A DNA stretch of 64,000 nucleotides from Chloroflexota bacterium (GCA_016223085.1 JACRPS010000034.1:1-64000); one strand, 5' to 3'. Positions 1 to 9,428 are shown, counted from the stretch's first letter. The notes: generated from the sequence alone by a model not told the origin. Numbers and translations: made by a program.

Positions 1-21
1 AAACGGCTAAACCTGTTATAC

Positions 22-49
22 ACGGGGCAAACCGCCGGTTCGCCCCTAC
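22..49. repeat. GTAGGG palindrome family, degenerate copy
   Basis: Imperfect inverted repeat with arms GGGGCAAACCG and CGGTTCGCCCC, ending in the family signature CCCTAC. The left end has decayed from GTAGGG. It lies downstream of the VanW-like gene. Confidence 0.6.
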
Positions 50-97
50 ATGCAGTATCTGATTGGCCCTTGAAGTGCCAACGAGTATATTGTGGAA

Positions 98-1954
98 TTA
101 CCCACCGGACGCCAGGCGCGGATCGCCAGAGGCCACCTGTACCACCGCCGCCCAGGGCTGGTATTTGGTGTAGATGGTATCGCGGCGGATTTCCTGCCCG
201 CTGCTGTCGAGGATGATGCGCGTCCAGGTTGTTTCCGCGCCTTCCTTCGCCCAATCCACCTGGAGCGATTGCCCCGGCGCGAGTTCGGGATTGGCCTCGT
301 ACACCGTCGGCGGCGGCGGCGTGACGTTACGGATGACCGGCCCTTCCATCACCACCTGCCGCCCCGGATTGGTACTGTACAGCCGGAACTGAATCGCGTC
401 GCTGCCGGGGAACACCGAGGTTTCGATCAATAGATGATAAGGTGTGTCGTTCAGGAACTTAAAGTCGGCGTCCGGCTGGAAGATGGCCGCGTCCAGCCCC
501 GGCGGCATATTGCCCTGTTCGTAAAAGCCGACGCGGTAGCCGTGTGAGTGGCGCTCCGTGATCGGGAAGCCAGCCAGCAGCGCCGCGCGGTAGACTGTCG
601 TGCTGACCTGGCATACGCCGCCGCCCACGCCGTCTATCGTGCGCCCGCCATAGATAATCTTGCCCTGCACGAAGCCGGTTTCCGGGCTGATGTCACCCAG
701 GTAGGTGTTAAACGAAAATTCGTCGCCGGGCGCGATGATTAACCCGTCAAAACGGGAAATCGCCTCAAAGATGTTTTCCTTGCGCGATTGGGTCGAACCG
801 GCGTAGTAGGTGGTCGCTTCGCCGACCAGTTCGGTAATGCCCAGTTCGGCGGCGGTTTGCCCTTCGTGATACTTCGGCAGGGTATAGTTGAAGGCCATCG
901 GCACGATACGGTTGCCGGGGTCAAAGATGGCGGCTTCCATACGCCGGAGCGTTTCATCCACGTCCAGCGACCGGCCATTCACGGCGGCCTCGATCACTTC
1001 CAGTTCGCGCGAGTCGTCGTTGAAGTGGAAGCGGGCGTTTTTCGGCACGGTAATCAAACCCTGCGCCAGCCCTTCGAGATAGCTGCGGAAGGCTTCCACG
1101 TTCAATCCCACGTCAAAGACGCGCGTGCCGTCGGCGTTGACCACCAGCCGCGATTCCAGCAGCGCCGCGATCTGCTCAACCGAGGCCGTCCAGGGGCCAA
1201 AGGTGCCGCCCTGGGGATTATCCGCCACCAGCGTCACCGGCCCGCTGAGCGCGGCGCGGGCTTTGGCCGCAGCGGCCTCAGCATCCCACACCAGCGGCGG
1301 TGTCTCGCTGATCGTCAGGGGGATTTCCGCGCCGGTCGTCAGTTGTAAAACGGCTTCTTCCAGCTTCGCCACTGTTGCGCCGATGTCCAGCGTCAGCCCC
1401 GTTTCGCCGGGGGTGGTGGTGACCATCGCGCCGGTTATCAGCAGCGTGGCGTCCCGCGGCGGTTTGTTGATTTCATTCGCAATCGCGGTTAGCTGCCGCA
1501 CCGCCGCCTGCTGGTCGAAGCGCACGACCGGCGCGACGCTACGCCCGTTCAGCCACGCGCTGGCCTGCGCCACCAGATCAGCGGCGAAGTCTGAAGTATG
1601 GCCGATGGCAAAAGCGTCGTCCACCGTCGCTTCCACATCAAACGTCACGCCCAGATCGGCGGCGGACGTTTGCCAAAAGCGGTCGCCATAGCGGAAGGTG
1701 AAAACGGCCTCCCGGCCATAGGTGAAGCGCTGTTCCAGCGCGGCGGCAGCCTGGGCGCGAGTTAAACCGCCCAGGTTCACGCCCAACGCCGTCACGCCGG
1801 GAGTAATCCGGTCGCTGGTGAAGAACTGAAAGCCGATGACCAGCGCCACCAGCGCCGCGATCACCAGCACCACGCCGGAGACAAACAGCACCGGCAGCCG
1901 CACCAGCCAGGGGTTCAGCGCCGGTTGGTGGGCATAATATTCAGGGGATTGCAT
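98..1954 (-). CDS. VanW family membrane-anchored protein
   Basis: A 618-residue envelope protein. One N-terminal transmembrane segment (about residues 18-45) anchors a long extracellular part. Two repeated alpha/beta regions (roughly 50-165 and 230-350) look like the putative peptidoglycan-binding domains that precede VanW. The VanW domain itself lies at about 380-510 and is marked by EFSFNTYLG, GGGVCQVSTTVYRAAL and ERHSHGYRV. The C-terminal tail is a short beta-rich region. The family is common in Gram-positive bacteria and Chloroflexota; its biochemical role is unknown, although the name comes from vancomycin-resistance clusters. I prefer the ATG at 1954 over the TTG directly before it. The next gene upstream is a lipoprotein on the same strand, 143 nt away. 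Confidence 0.9.
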   Translation of the reverse strand: MQSPEYYAHQPALNPWLVRLPVLFVSGVVLVIAALVALVIGFQFFTSDRITPGVTALGVNLGGLTRAQAAAALEQRFTYGREAVFTFRYGDRFWQTSAADLGVTFDVEATVDDAFAIGHTSDFAADLVAQASAWLNGRSVAPVVRFDQQAAVRQLTAIANEINKPPRDATLLITGAMVTTTPGETGLTLDIGATVAKLEEAVLQLTTGAEIPLTISETPPLVWDAEAAAAKARAALSGPVTLVADNPQGGTFGPWTASVEQIAALLESRLVVNADGTRVFDVGLNVEAFRSYLEGLAQGLITVPKNARFHFNDDSRELEVIEAAVNGRSLDVDETLRRMEAAIFDPGNRIVPMAFNYTLPKYHEGQTAAELGITELVGEATTYYAGSTQSRKENIFEAISRFDGLIIAPGDEFSFNTYLGDISPETGFVQGKIIYGGRTIDGVGGGVCQVSTTVYRAALLAGFPITERHSHGYRVGFYEQGNMPPGLDAAIFQPDADFKFLNDTPYHLLIETSVFPGSDAIQFRLYSTNPGRQVVMEGPVIRNVTPPPPTVYEANPELAPGQSLQVDWAKEGAETTWTRIILDSSGQEIRRDTIYTKYQPWAAVVQVASGDPRLASGG

Positions 1955-2020
1955 CAACCGCTACTCTCAAGCATCTCAGCCCATACCGGTGTTTGACGTT
2001 TAATAGAATTACCGTCCCTG

Positions 2021-2048
2021 GCAGGGGCACGGCACGCCGTGCCCCTAC
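2021..2048. repeat. GTAGGG palindrome family
   Basis: Perfect arms GCAGGGGCACGGC and GCCGTGCCCCTAC around a 2-nt centre. It lies in the gap between the lipoprotein and VanW-like genes. Confidence 0.85.
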
Positions 2049-2097
2049 TTAGACGTTCTATTTTACCATAGGGCTGTATTGGAATTGAGCCGGAATT

Positions 2098-2799
2098 TTA
2101 CGGGCGCGGTTTGGGTGGGGCGGGCGGGAACACCAGCGGATCGGGCAGTTGGTGCAGCGCATCCACGTCCATGCGCGTCCCGTTGACGGTGAGCGAACCG
2201 AGAAGCGCGGGCAGAATGCTGCGGATGCGCCCGGCCTCGCTGGCAGGGGAGGTAACGTTGCAGACCACCATCCGTTCCACGTCTGGCAGGGCGATGGCGA
2301 TCAGCATGGTCATGTTACCGTCGCCGTTGTTGGAGAGGTAAAAGGCGGCGTCGTGGCGGCTCCACTCAAAGCCATAGGGCTTGTTGGCGCGGGCGCTGCC
2401 GATGTACTTCCGGTCGCGGGTGATCTGCTCCAGCACCGACCAGGCGATGTTTTTACCGGCCACAATCGTAAAGCCATCCAGCGTATGGACGAAGATATGC
2501 ACCTGCACACCGCGCATGTCGCCACCGCTCGCCATCGAGCCGGAATGTTCCACCAGCAGGATGCCGTCCTCGGTGTGCTGTACCTGCCAGCCATCCGGCT
2601 TTTCCACACCCACCAACACGCCGTCCACCTCGTGTTCAATCCACTCTGCCGGCGTGGCTTCGGCAGTCGGTTCCGGCAGCGTGGTAGCGGTCGCCAGCGG
2701 CGTCGGCGTGATCGGCGCTGCCGGCGCGATCATCGAACAGGCGGCCAGAGTCGCAACCACGATAAACCACAATGCGCCGCGTGCGATCACCAATCTCAA
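2098..2799 (-). CDS. Lipoprotein of unknown function
   Basis: A 233-residue exported lipoprotein. The hydrophobic signal ends in the lipobox LAAC (Cys at residue 21), followed by a Pro/Thr/Ala-rich linker (PTPLATATTLPEPTAEATP) typical of Chloroflexota surface proteins. The rest is a globular domain with alternating strands and no motif I can name. The start used is a TTG; an in-frame GTG nine bases downstream is possible. A heptamer array lies about 100 nt upstream. The surface location is well supported; the function is not. Confidence 0.75.
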   Translation of the reverse strand: MRLVIARGALWFIVVATLAACSMIAPAAPITPTPLATATTLPEPTAEATPAEWIEHEVDGVLVGVEKPDGWQVQHTEDGILLVEHSGSMASGGDMRGVQVHIFVHTLDGFTIVAGKNIAWSVLEQITRDRKYIGSARANKPYGFEWSRHDAAFYLSNNGDGNMTMLIAIALPDVERMVVCNVTSPASEAGRIRSILPALLGSLTVNGTRMDVDALHQLPDPLVFPPAPPKPRP

Positions 2800-2902
2800 A
2801 CACCCATATACTTAGCATCCAATGGACAGGCGAATTCATCCTATCATGTACCGGGGGTTCGTGGTAGGAATGCTAAACAACCTCTCAGCAAATGGGGAGT
2901 TA

Positions 2903-2930
2903 TCAGTTGTCAGTTGTCAGTTGTCAGTCA
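2903..2930. repeat. Heptamer tandem array, four TCAGTNN units
   Basis: Four consecutive heptamers TCAGTTG, TCAGTTG, TCAGTTG and TCAGTCA. Read in the sense of the downstream lipoprotein gene the unit is CAACTGA. The same unit recurs at 4744-4792 and 26549-26583. Confidence 0.85.
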
Positions 2931-2976
2931 ACTGAAATTGCCGGTAAAAATTCGGCGTGAACCGCGTGGTGGGAAT

Positions 2977-3004
2977 GTAGGGACGAGATAGATCTCGTCC
3001 CTAC
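2977..3004. repeat. GTAGGG palindrome family
   Basis: Perfect arms GTAGGGACGAGAT and ATCTCGTCCCTAC around a 2-nt centre, 17 nt beyond the murJ stop codon. Confidence 0.9.
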
Positions 3005-3021
3005 AGGAGTAGACAGCACCG

Positions 3022-4683
3022 TTATCGCGCCAGGCGACGGCGCAGCAGCCCGACCAGCCAGCGCAGTTCTTCGATGCGCAGCAGCACGGCCACCGCGAGG
3101 AACACAACAATGCTGATGCCGCCCGCTGCGCCCACCAGTGCGACTTCCCGCAGCAGGCTGTCCGCGCCGATCAGGCGCTGCAACGGTGGCAGCGTCAGCG
3201 CCGCCAGCAGTCCCATGGCGCCAGAGGCAAAGCCGGTTTTGGCAATCGTGAGCAGCAGTCGTTGGTCGCCCAGCCCGCGCAGCCGTCGCGCCAGCAGCGC
3301 CGCCGATACAGTGGCGTGAATGACGTGTTTCACGCTGTCGGCGATCATCAGGCTGAACAGGCCGTAGCGGGGGAACAGCGCCACCGCGACGATCATGTAA
3401 ATCACCAGACTCAGCAGCCCAACCAGCGCCGGCGTCAGCGTGTCCTGCCGGGCGTAGAAGGCGTAAACCAGCAGCAAATCCACCGCCGCAAACGGCAGCC
3501 CGACCAGATACAGCCGCAACGCCAATGATGTGATCGCCGTGTCGTGGGCGGTAAACGCGCCGTGCTGGAACAGCAGCGCCACAATCGGCGTCGCCAGCGC
3601 GAACAGCCCGACGGCAGCCGGCAGAATCAACGTGATCGCCAGCCGCAGCCCCAGGCCGAGCGTATCCTTAAAGGCGCGGTCGCCTTCCAGATTCACCAGC
3701 GCCGCCTGCCGCGCCAGCGTTGGCAGAATGGCGATGCTGATGGCCGTCGCCACCAGCCCCTGCGGGAATTGAATCAGCGTCGTCGCCCAGGTCATGTAGC
3801 CGATGCTGCCCTCGCCGGTCTGGCTGGCAAGGTTGTAGCTAAACGTTCTAATAACTAACGTATCGAGAATCAGGGAGAACATCACCGGCGCGTACAGCAG
3901 CGCGATTTGCCGGATGGCCGGATGCCGCCAGTGGAGCGTGAACCGCACCCGCGCCCCGCGCAGCCCCGGTAGTTGCAGCGCCAGTTGCGCCAGCGAGCCG
4001 ATCAGCCAGCCGAGCGTCGCGGCAACGATACCATGCGCCGGGCGGGCGATCACCCATTCGATGTGCAGCGGAGGGGTAATCACCGGCTGGATATGCAGCG
4101 GCGGCGCGCCCAGGAGCATCACCACAACGATGCTGCCGTTAAACACGGCGACCGCAAACGCCGGCCAGGAAAATTCACGCAAGGCATACAGCGTGCCGCT
4201 GAGGACGGCAAACAGGCCGAGAAAAACCAGCGCCGGCGCGGACAGGCGCAGCAGTTCGGTGGCGAGACTGAGCGTGGACGCGTCAAAGCCGCTGCCAACA
4301 AGCTGGATGACCTGTGGCGCGAAGACTTCAATGACCAGCACGACCAGCGCCAGCGCCACCGCGACCAGACTGCACAGCACCGATACCAGCTTCCACAGCG
4401 CCTCGCGGCCTTCGCGGGCAGCCACCTCGCTCAACACCGGCACCAGCGCGCTGTTGACGTGCCCGCCAATCAGCAGATCGTAGAGCGCCTTCGGCACGAT
4501 GATCGCCACGTTGAAAGCGTCCACCGCCCGTGACGCGCCAAACAGATTGGTCAGGGCGATTTCCCGCGCCAGTCCCAGCACGCGGCTGGTAATGTTGCCC
4601 AGCGCTACCACGCCAGTGGCGCGGGCCACGCCGGCGTTGGTTTCCGCCTGGGTTACTTCGGCGGGCAGAGAGTCGGTTGTCAA
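3022..4683 (-). CDS. murJ: MurJ/MviN lipid II flippase
   Basis: A polytopic inner-membrane protein of about 553 residues that moves lipid II across the membrane for peptidoglycan synthesis. The N-terminal part shows the MurJ signature: LGNITSRVLGLAREIALT, then FNVAIIVPKALYDLL and the GGHVNSALVPVLSE segment. About 14 hydrophobic helices follow. A short insertion between helices (HIQPVITPPLHIEWV) contains two near-identical PPLHI segments and looks like a local duplication. I chose the TTG at 4683 because GAGGG lies 7-8 nt upstream; a GTG at 4728 would add 15 residues. The gene pairs functionally with the VanW-like envelope gene nearby. Confidence 0.92.
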   Translation of the reverse strand: MTTDSLPAEVTQAETNAGVARATGVVALGNITSRVLGLAREIALTNLFGASRAVDAFNVAIIVPKALYDLLIGGHVNSALVPVLSEVAAREGREALWKLVSVLCSLVAVALALVVLVIEVFAPQVIQLVGSGFDASTLSLATELLRLSAPALVFLGLFAVLSGTLYALREFSWPAFAVAVFNGSIVVVMLLGAPPLHIQPVITPPLHIEWVIARPAHGIVAATLGWLIGSLAQLALQLPGLRGARVRFTLHWRHPAIRQIALLYAPVMFSLILDTLVIRTFSYNLASQTGEGSIGYMTWATTLIQFPQGLVATAISIAILPTLARQAALVNLEGDRAFKDTLGLGLRLAITLILPAAVGLFALATPIVALLFQHGAFTAHDTAITSLALRLYLVGLPFAAVDLLLVYAFYARQDTLTPALVGLLSLVIYMIVAVALFPRYGLFSLMIADSVKHVIHATVSAALLARRLRGLGDQRLLLTIAKTGFASGAMGLLAALTLPPLQRLIGADSLLREVALVGAAGGISIVVFLAVAVLLRIEELRWLVGLLRRRLAR

Positions 4684-4743
4684 CAGTTTTCCCTCGCGCG
4701 GCCAGCGAACCGCCGCTAAGGATAACACAGGCGGGGGAAGTCG

Positions 4744-4792
4744 TCAGTTCTCAGTTTTCAGTCGGCAGTCTACAGTCATCAGTCGTCAGAGG
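4744..4792. repeat. Heptamer tandem array, seven units
   Basis: Seven units in strict 7-nt register: TCAGTTC, TCAGTTT, TCAGTCG, GCAGTCT, ACAGTCA, TCAGTCG and TCAGAGG. Sequence drifts but the period is kept. The array sits just upstream of murJ, in the same orientation relative to its gene as the array at 2903-2930. Confidence 0.9.
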
Positions 4793-4831
4793 GTGTTAAA
4801 AAGTCAGGCTTAGTATCTATCCATAAACTTC

Positions 4832-4855
4832 GACAGTGGGCTTAAGCCCACTGTC
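4832..4855. repeat. Perfect 24-nt palindrome
   Basis: Arms GACAGTGGGCTT and AAGCCCACTGTC form a perfect palindrome. It resembles single modules of the composite palindrome cassettes at 9429, 35946 and 39024. Confidence 0.85.
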
Positions 4856-5034
4856 TGCCAAGCGAGCTGCGTAAGTCCTAAAATGTTCAATAACCCTGGC
4901 GCTGCATCTGTCACGCCGTTATTAACCGTTGCATTGTTTCGATCTGTTCTGCTATCGTTAGCGCCAGTGAAGCAGGGGCGAAATGCGGTGTTCGCCCGGT
5001 GCGCCCCACGTCACCTTCATCGCGGAGCCTGCGT

Positions 5035-6984
5035 ATGCACGCCGAAGCTGGCAATAATCCGGTTGTCCTGTTCCTCACGATCATGGCCGTTATCCTGATT
5101 ACGCCGCTGCTGTCGGAACGGCTGCGGCTGCCGGGCATCGTTGGCATGATAATCGGCGGGATGCTGGTTGGGCCGCACGGCCTGCGGCTGCTGCAAACCG
5201 ACGCGGTGGTAGACGCGCTGGCAACGATAGGCCTGATCTACCTGATGTTCAGCGCCGGGCTGGAAGTGAACATTCACCAGTTTGCCCGCGTGCGCAACAA
5301 GGGGGTGGTGTTCGGCCTGCTGACGTTCCTGATTCCGCTGGTGATGGGCACGGCCTATGGGCGGCTGACCGGCATAACCTGGCCGGGCGCGATTCTGTTT
5401 GGCTCGGCGCTGTCGTCGCATACGCTGATCGCGCTGCCGATTGCGGCGCGGCTGGGCATCGTCACCAACGAAGCGGTGTCGGTCACGGTCGGTGCGACGG
5501 TGTTCACCGATATTTCGGCGTTCCTGATTCTGGCAATTGTGGCGGGGCAGGCTGATGGCAATTTTTCCGGCGGCGACGTGGCGCTGCTGGTGGCACTCAT
5601 CGTCGGGGTAGCGGCGGCGGTGCTGCTGGGACTGCCGCGTTTGGGCAAATGGTTCTTCCGGCGGTTCAGCGGGCAGACGATTGAATTCCAGTTCGTGCTG
5701 GTGGAACTGTTTATCGCAGCGCTGCTGGCGGAAGCCATCGGGATGCACGCCGTTGTCGGCGCGTTCCTGGCCGGGCTGGCGATCAACTCGACGCTGCCGC
5801 ATCACAGCCCGGTCACAGCGCGGGTGCTGTTTATCGGCCAGTCGTTTTTTATCCCGGTGTTTCTGGTGTACAGCGGCATGATTACCGACCCGCTGGCGTT
5901 CATCGGCGGGACGGACGTGCTGATCACCGGGTTAGTGATTACGGCGATTGCCTATGTCGCTAAATGGCTGGCTGCGTGGCTGACGGCGCGGGTACTGCAC
6001 TATTCGTTTGACGAGATGATGACCGCCTGGGGGTTATCGCAGGCGCAGGCGGCGGTAACACTGCCGACCATCCTGATCGGCGTCGAAATCGGCCTGTTTC
6101 CGCCGATGATTTTTAACGCCGTAATGCTGATGATTCTGTTTACGTCCATCACCTCCCCGCTGATCGTGCAGCGGTACGGCACACGGCTGAAAGCACCCCG
6201 ACCACCGAGCGAGGACAGGCCGCTGTTTGACCGGGTGCTGGTGCCAATTGCCAATCCCGACACACAGGAACATCTGGTTACGCTGGCAAGTATCCTGGCG
6301 CGGGCCGGCGAGGGGATGCTGATACCCCTCAAGGTCATGCGGGAGGTCGAAGGCGAGGCCATCGAAGCGCGGCAGGAACTGCTGGAGGCGGAGATCATCA
6401 ACGACCCGGAGATTGTGGCGAAGCCGGTGTACCGGATTGATACGCTGGTCAGCAAGGGTATCCTGCGGGCGGCAATTGAGCAGGATGCCACACTGATTGT
6501 GATGGGCTGGCGCGGCAAGCCGAACCTGAGCCAGAGCATCTTCGGCACCGTTCTGGACGAGGTGGTGTGGAAAGCGACCGTGCCGGTGCTGGTAGCGCGG
6601 CTGACAACGCCCGTGAACGCGCTGCAACGGCTGGTGCTGGTGGTCCCGCCGGACAGCTTCAACCTGGCGGCGGCACACCCGGTGCTGGTAACAGTGGCCG
6701 CCATCAGCGACGCGCTGAATCTGCCGCTGGTGGTGCTGACCGCGCCGGGGTACGAAGCGGCTTTTGATGCTGAACTCAAGCGGCTGAACCTGGAACGTCC
6801 CTACGACACGGCGCCATTAAACGGGCGGCGCGTGCCGGAGGTGGTGCGGTTCACCCGGCCTAACGATCTGCTGGTGGTGACAACCGCCGGGTCGCGGATG
6901 CGCTTCCGGTCCAGCCTGGGCGACTTCCCGGAAGACCTGGCAGCGGCCACGACGGAAAGTCTGATCGTGATTCACCAGCCGTGA
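5035..6984 (+). CDS. CPA2-type cation:proton antiporter with Usp domains
   Basis: A 649-residue membrane transporter expected to exchange Na+ or K+ for protons. Residues about 10-385 hold 12-13 hydrophobic helices with family landmarks: PGIVGMIIGGMLVGPHGL, LIYLMFSAGLEV and the AVVGAFLAGLAI helix. The cytoplasmic tail is not a TrkA-N/RCK domain. It consists of a universal-stress-like domain (about 400-525, with the Usp signature GMGWRGKPN-like loop and ATVPVLVARL) followed by a second, weaker Usp-like unit to the end. Usp tails on CPA2 transporters are known and are thought to sense nucleotides. I chose the ATG preceded by GCGGAG; the frame is open 36 nt further upstream. Confidence 0.9.
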   Translation: MHAEAGNNPVVLFLTIMAVILITPLLSERLRLPGIVGMIIGGMLVGPHGLRLLQTDAVVDALATIGLIYLMFSAGLEVNIHQFARVRNKGVVFGLLTFLIPLVMGTAYGRLTGITWPGAILFGSALSSHTLIALPIAARLGIVTNEAVSVTVGATVFTDISAFLILAIVAGQADGNFSGGDVALLVALIVGVAAAVLLGLPRLGKWFFRRFSGQTIEFQFVLVELFIAALLAEAIGMHAVVGAFLAGLAINSTLPHHSPVTARVLFIGQSFFIPVFLVYSGMITDPLAFIGGTDVLITGLVITAIAYVAKWLAAWLTARVLHYSFDEMMTAWGLSQAQAAVTLPTILIGVEIGLFPPMIFNAVMLMILFTSITSPLIVQRYGTRLKAPRPPSEDRPLFDRVLVPIANPDTQEHLVTLASILARAGEGMLIPLKVMREVEGEAIEARQELLEAEIINDPEIVAKPVYRIDTLVSKGILRAAIEQDATLIVMGWRGKPNLSQSIFGTVLDEVVWKATVPVLVARLTTPVNALQRLVLVVPPDSFNLAAAHPVLVTVAAISDALNLPLVVLTAPGYEAAFDAELKRLNLERPYDTAPLNGRRVPEVVRFTRPNDLLVVTTAGSRMRFRSSLGDFPEDLAAATTESLIVIHQP

Positions 6985-6988
6985 AGCT

Positions 6989-7016
6989 GTAGGGACAGGA
7001 TATATCGTGTCCTTAT
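6989..7016. repeat. GTAGGG palindrome overlapping a stop codon
   Basis: Arms GTAGGGACAGGAT and ATCGTGTCCTTAT with a few mismatches. Its right end contains the stop codon (TAA on the minus strand) of the DUF4058 gene. In the family consensus the same three bases would be TAG, so the element supplies termination. Confidence 0.85.
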
Positions 7017-7909
7017 GGAGATAAGCCCTGGCTCTGGACGATGGCTGCCAGCCGGTCCCGTATTCGCGCCTGATCGGCGGGTGTATAGCGGTCGAAGTGC
7101 GGCGGCTCCTGCTCATAATCCACGACCATCTGAAAGAAGCGCGAACTGGCGAAGGTGCGGTTATAAACCTCGCCCAGATTGAGCAGCACCACATCCTCAC
7201 CTGCCAGTGGTACGGGAATGATCGGCAGCGTATCGTCCACGCCGAACTCATACACATCGGTTTTACCCTGCTCAAACGTGGGGCGCGGGTCGCTTACCAG
7301 CACAGAATACGGGAAAGCACCCTCATCGCCATCGGCGTAACTGGGCAGATTCAGCATAATTGGCGGCGTCTGGTGCAGGTAATCAATCTCAACCAGTCGC
7401 AGACCGCTGCGCAGCGTTTCGCTCCGTTTGGCGGTATAGTGGGCATTGTGGCTGCCGCCGGGTTTGTTCGCCGGCGAGAGCAGCTCGATTCGGGTAACGG
7501 GTCGCCCCGGCAAATCGCCCTCGATAGTCTGGTAGATCATCACTCCCTGCAAAAAATCCTCGGCGGTCAGCCATTCTTCGATGGAAACCGTACGCGAAGG
7601 GGGTGTGGCCGCCATCGCCAAAGCCGCGCCTTCAGGCTGCGTTGACGACCGGGTTTGAAAGACGGTAACGTCCGGGATAACCTCTTTATTTCGAAGTCTT
7701 GGCCCGATCGGCGGAATGAGTTCGCTGATTTGCAGCGATTGTTCGCTGATCGCCAGATAGCCAGCCGGGAGAATAGAATCAATCGTTCGCGTTAAATCAG
7801 TAATATGCGAGCTGTGAAATGGACGCCATGCACCGCGCCGGTTCTGTAACGCGCTGTTGAGATGGGCGTTGATGCCCGGATACAGGTTCTGGTTTGATTG
7901 AATCGCCAT
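7013..7909 (-). CDS. DUF4058 family protein
   Basis: A 298-residue soluble protein. The N-terminal NLYPGINAHLNSAL, then WRPFHSSHITDLTRTIDSIL, and the central RIELLSPANKPG match DUF4058 proteins of cyanobacteria and Chloroflexota. The ELLSPxNK core resembles the Uma2-type PD-(D/E)XK nuclease core, so a nuclease fold is possible, but this is inference. The C-terminal half has the conserved DDTLPIIPVPLAGED stretch, also typical of the family. Its stop codon lies inside a dispersed palindrome. No functional partner is evident; the antiporter is convergent. Confidence 0.85.
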   Translation of the reverse strand: MAIQSNQNLYPGINAHLNSALQNRRGAWRPFHSSHITDLTRTIDSILPAGYLAISEQSLQISELIPPIGPRLRNKEVIPDVTVFQTRSSTQPEGAALAMAATPPSRTVSIEEWLTAEDFLQGVMIYQTIEGDLPGRPVTRIELLSPANKPGGSHNAHYTAKRSETLRSGLRLVEIDYLHQTPPIMLNLPSYADGDEGAFPYSVLVSDPRPTFEQGKTDVYEFGVDDTLPIIPVPLAGEDVVLLNLGEVYNRTFASSRFFQMVVDYEQEPPHFDRYTPADQARIRDRLAAIVQSQGLSP

Positions 7910-7949
7910 CGCCGCTCTCCTGAAACCTAGTTACAGGATAGCATAAAAC

Positions 7950-7978
7950 GTAGGGGCGAACCGCCGGTCCGCCCCTAC
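7950..7978. repeat. GTAGGG palindrome family
   Basis: Arms GTAGGGGCGAACC and GGTCCGCCCCTAC around a 3-nt centre, between the DUF4058 start and the CoxE-like stop. Confidence 0.9.
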
Positions 7979-8004
7979 AAAACGCCTGTCCCGTTTGGCA
8001 GCGT

Positions 8005-9387
8005 CTACCCGTCCGTCAAAATCCGGTCAACGGCGGCGGCCAGTTCGCGCAGGTTGCTCACCTTGAAAACGCCGTTGGACAGCGGCGCGTACAGGTGCAT
8101 GTCGCTGTCGCCCGTGCCCCACATGTTTGACGGCTCCGGGCAGAACCACAGCAGCCGGCGCGCCTTACGCTGCATATCCTGGGCGATGTCCAGACGCGGG
8201 TCGTTGTAGTTGTTGCGCCCGTCGCCCAGGATGATGATCGTCGTTTTGCTGGTGACTTTGCCCATATGGTCCTGCCTGAAGGTGTTCAGGCTGTTGCCCA
8301 GATCGGTGTTGTAATAACCGGGGCGGTTGGCTTCCAGCACCTGACCGACCGCTTCCTGCGGCTGTTTCTCTTTAAACACCATACTGATGTCGGTCAGGTC
8401 ACTGATGAAGATAAAGCTGTCCGTGCTGGCAACCTGATCCTGTAACTCGTAGATCAGCGTCAGCAGGAATTCGGCGCAGTAACGCATGGAGGTGCTGACA
8501 TCGCAGATCAGCACCAGGCGCGGCTTGACATGGCGCGTGCGGTACTTGAGTTCAATCGGCACGCTACCGTAGCGCATGTTGTGGCGCATCACCCGGCGCG
8601 GGTCGAGATCACCCTGATTGTCGCGCTTCTGCCGCAGCGATGCCCGGCTGCGCAGCCGCGCCGCCAGCCGCCGGATTTCGTCGCGGATGGCGTCCACTTC
8701 GTTCTGCCCAAGCTGGTTAAACGGCACGTCCAGCAGATCGGGCCTGGGCTGCGGCTCCTGCTGCGCCATCTGCTGCGCCAGAGACGCGCCGACATAGTGC
8801 GAGATTTGCTCGCTCAGACCTTCGGCGTTCTGCTCCAGCATTTCGCGCAGTTCCTGCCGCGCCTGCTGGCTCATGCCCATCTGGCGAAGCTGTTCCATCA
8901 ACTGCTCGATCAGGTCTTCAAGCTGCTGCAAGCCGGACTGGCGGTTCATACGGCGCTCGAACCACTGGCGCTGGTACATCTCGCTGCCCTGGTCCAACCC
9001 GGCCTGCTGCCCCATCTGGTTAAGCTGCTCCTGGCTGAAGGGCTGGCCCTGCATCAACTGCTGCAACAACTGCTTGAGCGCCTGCATATCACCCATCAGG
9101 GAGCGCAGGGCTTCCTGAAGTTTCTGCTGGTCGTCCGGCGAGAGATTATCCGGGATGTTTTGCATGGGCGGCGTGGCATTGCCAAAAAACAGCGGGAAGA
9201 AGTAGTCAAACGTTTCGTGATCGCGGCTCTCCTTCACCAGCGTCGTCCGCAGGGTGGAACGGAAGAAGTCGCGGTTGATGGCTCCGACCACATCCACGCC
9301 ATAGGCCGCGTCCTGGCTTTCCGCCAGCGAAATCCGCACGCCCGCCGCCCGCAGCGCCCGAATAAATTCCACCATGCGTGTGTCCAT
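8005..9387 (-). CDS. CoxE-like VWA domain protein
   Basis: A 460-residue soluble protein. The N-terminus (VEFIRALRAAGVRISLAES) is the usual start of CoxE-type proteins. A Gln/Met-rich helical middle (about 90-230) is probably coiled coil. The C-terminal von Willebrand A domain has an intact metal-binding MIDAS motif DVSTS at residue 296, with TDLGNSLN and GDGRNNYNDPR as the later ligands. CoxE-like proteins usually work with an AAA+ ATPase of the MoxR/CoxD type in metal-centre or protein maturation. Here no MoxR gene is adjacent; the nearest ATPases are the two FtsH-like proteases transcribed in the same direction, 294 nt upstream. A functional link with them is only inferred. Confidence 0.85.
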   Translation of the reverse strand: MDTRMVEFIRALRAAGVRISLAESQDAAYGVDVVGAINRDFFRSTLRTTLVKESRDHETFDYFFPLFFGNATPPMQNIPDNLSPDDQQKLQEALRSLMGDMQALKQLLQQLMQGQPFSQEQLNQMGQQAGLDQGSEMYQRQWFERRMNRQSGLQQLEDLIEQLMEQLRQMGMSQQARQELREMLEQNAEGLSEQISHYVGASLAQQMAQQEPQPRPDLLDVPFNQLGQNEVDAIRDEIRRLAARLRSRASLRQKRDNQGDLDPRRVMRHNMRYGSVPIELKYRTRHVKPRLVLICDVSTSMRYCAEFLLTLIYELQDQVASTDSFIFISDLTDISMVFKEKQPQEAVGQVLEANRPGYYNTDLGNSLNTFRQDHMGKVTSKTTIIILGDGRNNYNDPRLDIAQDMQRKARRLLWFCPEPSNMWGTGDSDMHLYAPLSNGVFKVSNLRELAAAVDRILTDG

Positions 9388-9428
9388 ACATTCACCTCAT
9401 CTTAAACTTCCTTGCGATTGGCAACGAC

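Larger units (their letters stand above)
4684..5034. other. Divergent intergenic region with repeats
   Basis: The gap separates murJ (leftward) from the antiporter gene (rightward). It holds a seven-unit heptamer array and a perfect 24-nt palindrome, both listed separately. The remaining 150 nt before the antiporter must contain its promoter, but I see no convincing -35/-10 pair. GCGGAG lies 9 nt before the ATG and is a plausible ribosome-binding site. Confidence 0.6.

Noticed and set aside
5017-6779. Long minus-strand open frames opposite the antiporter gene
   Set aside because: Arg/Gln- or Ser/Thr-rich compositions with no motifs, typical of shadows of GC-rich coding DNA; the plus-strand protein is clearly real.
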